Assembly: GCA_964549105.1 (NCBI GenBank)
Contig: CAZJTZ010000007.1
Coordinates: 52,565 to 116,564, forward strand
Reading direction: 5' to 3'
From: Hydrogenedens sp964549105
Lineage (GTDB): Bacteria; Hydrogenedentota; Hydrogenedentia; Hydrogenedentales; Hydrogenedentaceae
DNA length: 64,000 bases
Made by a program: the position numbers and the translations under genes. This document shows, one piece after another, positions 62,833-64,000 of this stretch. Position 1 is the first letter of the stretch. Each line of letters starts with the position of its first letter. The notes beneath the pieces were generated by a model that saw nothing but the letters and a program-made list of their open reading frames with translations, searched no databases and had not been told where the DNA came from.

Positions 62833-64000
62833 CTAATCGTATCTATTTTGTCTCTTCATACCACTCATCAATGATACAAGGAAACCGACAAATAAAAAGT
62901 CTAACAGGTATTTCATGAAACCGTCAAAGGATAGCATGCCTTTGCCTCCTGAACAGCCACAACCTCCACCTCCTCCATCACCCCCACCTTGACCTTCACC
63001 TTCATGTATACCATCAGAAGTCCCTTCCGTTATTCCTTCATGAACACCATCGTTAGTCCCTTCATCATTTCCTTCACCTTCAGTTAAGCCTTCTTCTAAT
63101 CCCTCCCTTTCAGGACAGGGACCACTTGAAACTATCAAATCCAATTTCATACCAGGATTCACATACTGTCCTGCTGATGGGTTCTGGCTTATCACATTAC
63201 CCGCTGGAATTGTATTGCTACACTCCATAATTACATTACCTATCTTAAATCCTGCCCCAGTTATCTTACTCTCTGCTAAACTCCGACTTATTCCTACAAC
63301 ATCTGGACAGGTAACTAATGGACCTCCCTGCCATAATAAATATGGATAACTACTATTCTCTACTATCCCCCAAGTATTTTTAAAATCCCATTCTGAATAA
63401 GTCGCCTGCTGTTTCATCTCCATCGTAGTCTTACCTTCTCCGCCATCAGAACTACTCTGACCTGAGGTCTCTATATCCCAGTAACTGCTCGTTATACTAC
63501 CCCAATTCTCCCCCACAAGACCTCCTACATTACCTACACCAGACGCCGCTCCTATGCTGTAACTGCTCAATATACTACCTTCATTATACCCCACAAGACC
63601 TCCTACACCACTACTACCAGACACCACTCCTATACTGTAACTGCTCATTATACTACCATCATTCAACCCCACAAGACCTCCTACATTCCAAGAAGCAGAC
63701 ACCGCTCCAGTGCTGTAACTGCTCGTTATACTACCATACCTATTCTCCCCCACAAGACCTCCTACCTGAGAAATACCAGACACCGCTCCAGTGCTGTAAC
63801 TGCTCGTTATACTACCCCAATTCTCCCCCACAAGACCTCCTACACGAGAACTACCAGACACCGCTCCAGTGCTATAACTACTCATAATACTACCATCATG
63901 ACCATTATACCCCACAAGACCTCCTACACTATAAGAACCTATTATCCAGCAGTCTTCTAATCCTAAATTCTTCACCTCTCCTCCAACACCTAATATGCCT
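62833..64000 (-). CDS. GLUG-repeat/PASTA surface protein with CGC C-terminal tail (5' end beyond window)
   Basis: At least 388 residues; the frame is open to the right edge, so the true start lies outside (the internal GTG at 63975 is not a start). N-terminal visible half: six GLUG-type repeats (VGGLVGYN or VGGLVGEN, then GSI.SSYSTG.VSG every ~31 residues), ending in SSYWDIETSGQSSSDGG. Then a PASTA domain (CPDVVGISRSLAESKITGAGFK to LIVSSGPC), a linker with repeated EG (EGLEEGLTEGEG, EGTSDGIHEGEG) and Gly-rich GGGGGCGCSGGKG. A membrane helix (MKYLLDFLFVGFLVSLM) and basic tail KRQNRYD close it. This CGC-helix-basic arrangement looks like a C-terminal sorting signal. Secreted, likely surface-bound. 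Confidence 0.82.
   Translation of the reverse strand, partial: GILGVGGEVKNLGLEDCWIIGSYSVGGLVGYNGHDGSIMSSYSTGAVSGSSRVGGLVGENWGSITSSYSTGAVSGISQVGGLVGENRYGSITSSYSTGAVSASWNVGGLVGLNDGSIMSSYSIGVVSGSSGVGGLVGYNEGSILSSYSIGAASGVGNVGGLVGENWGSITSSYWDIETSGQSSSDGGEGKTTMEMKQQATYSEWDFKNTWGIVENSSYPYLLWQGGPLVTCPDVVGISRSLAESKITGAGFKIGNVIMECSNTIPAGNVISQNPSAGQYVNPGMKLDLIVSSGPCPEREGLEEGLTEGEGNDEGTNDGVHEGITEGTSDGIHEGEGQGGGDGGGGGCGCSGGKGMLSFDGFMKYLLDFLFVGFLVSLMSGMKRQNRYD

Overview
The window is an AT-rich bacterial chromosome segment. It is probably from a metagenome-assembled or draft genome, because it carries two runs of exactly 100 N (34694-34793 and 42129-42228). Envelope genes (a family 9 heptosyltransferase-like enzyme, ExbD, PlsC) point to a diderm. 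Pyruvate:ferredoxin oxidoreductase points to anaerobic or fermentative metabolism. Two secreted proteins carry a dockerin-like C-terminus with ELLR.IQFFN-type motifs, and an EG-rich linker ending in a CGC-TM-basic tail. That combination reminds me of the candidate phylum Hydrogenedentes. This placement is inference from memory and was not tested.

Layout. 1-4.0 kb: end of an ABC exporter permease, a YjbQ protein, a probably acquired methyltransferase and a secreted TIM-barrel-like protein. 4.2-5.8 kb: tRNA-Cys, tRNA-Leu and cysS. 5.9-7.8 kb: an ECF sigma/anti-sigma/periplasmic protein module with its own candidate ECF promoter. 7.9-11.6 kb (minus): GH4 enzyme, purC, purF. 11.7-16.3 kb: TPR membrane protein, ExbD, response regulator with degenerate GGDEF, SGNH hydrolase, dockerin-like secreted protein. 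16.4-20.8 kb: overlapping tlyA-recN-LOG-like-MBL RNase genes. 20.8-29.6 kb: dnaE, cinA-C, family 4 UDG, a stand-alone IMP cyclohydrolase domain, purD, an NtrC-type regulator and a Cys-rich small protein.

30.1-42.9 kb is a type II-C CRISPR-Cas locus. tracrRNA is on the minus strand and diverges from cas9-cas1-cas2 on the plus strand. The array has 113 visible repeats of 36 bp with 30-bp spacers and is transcribed on the minus strand, toward cas2. The tracrRNA anti-repeat fixes that orientation. tracrRNA and cas9 appear to fire from back-to-back promoters whose -35 boxes share one perfect 18-bp palindrome. Every repeat ends, in crRNA orientation, with a consensus extended -10 box (TGCTATAAT), so each crRNA may have its own promoter as described for Neisseria meningitidis. 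The leader side holds a long inverted repeat and a G-quadruplex motif. cas1 and cas2 are separated by duplicated palindromic elements.

43.5-64 kb: clpS-clpA, a radical SAM enzyme, a family 9 glycosyltransferase, secreted and envelope proteins, a cyclophilin, an SDR, two tandem paralogous lipoprotein-size membrane-anchored proteins, PlsC, an M28 peptidase, nifJ (PFOR) with its dihydroorotate-dehydrogenase-like partner, a UvrD/PcrA helicase, pheA, and the C-terminal part of a GLUG/PASTA surface protein that runs off the right edge.
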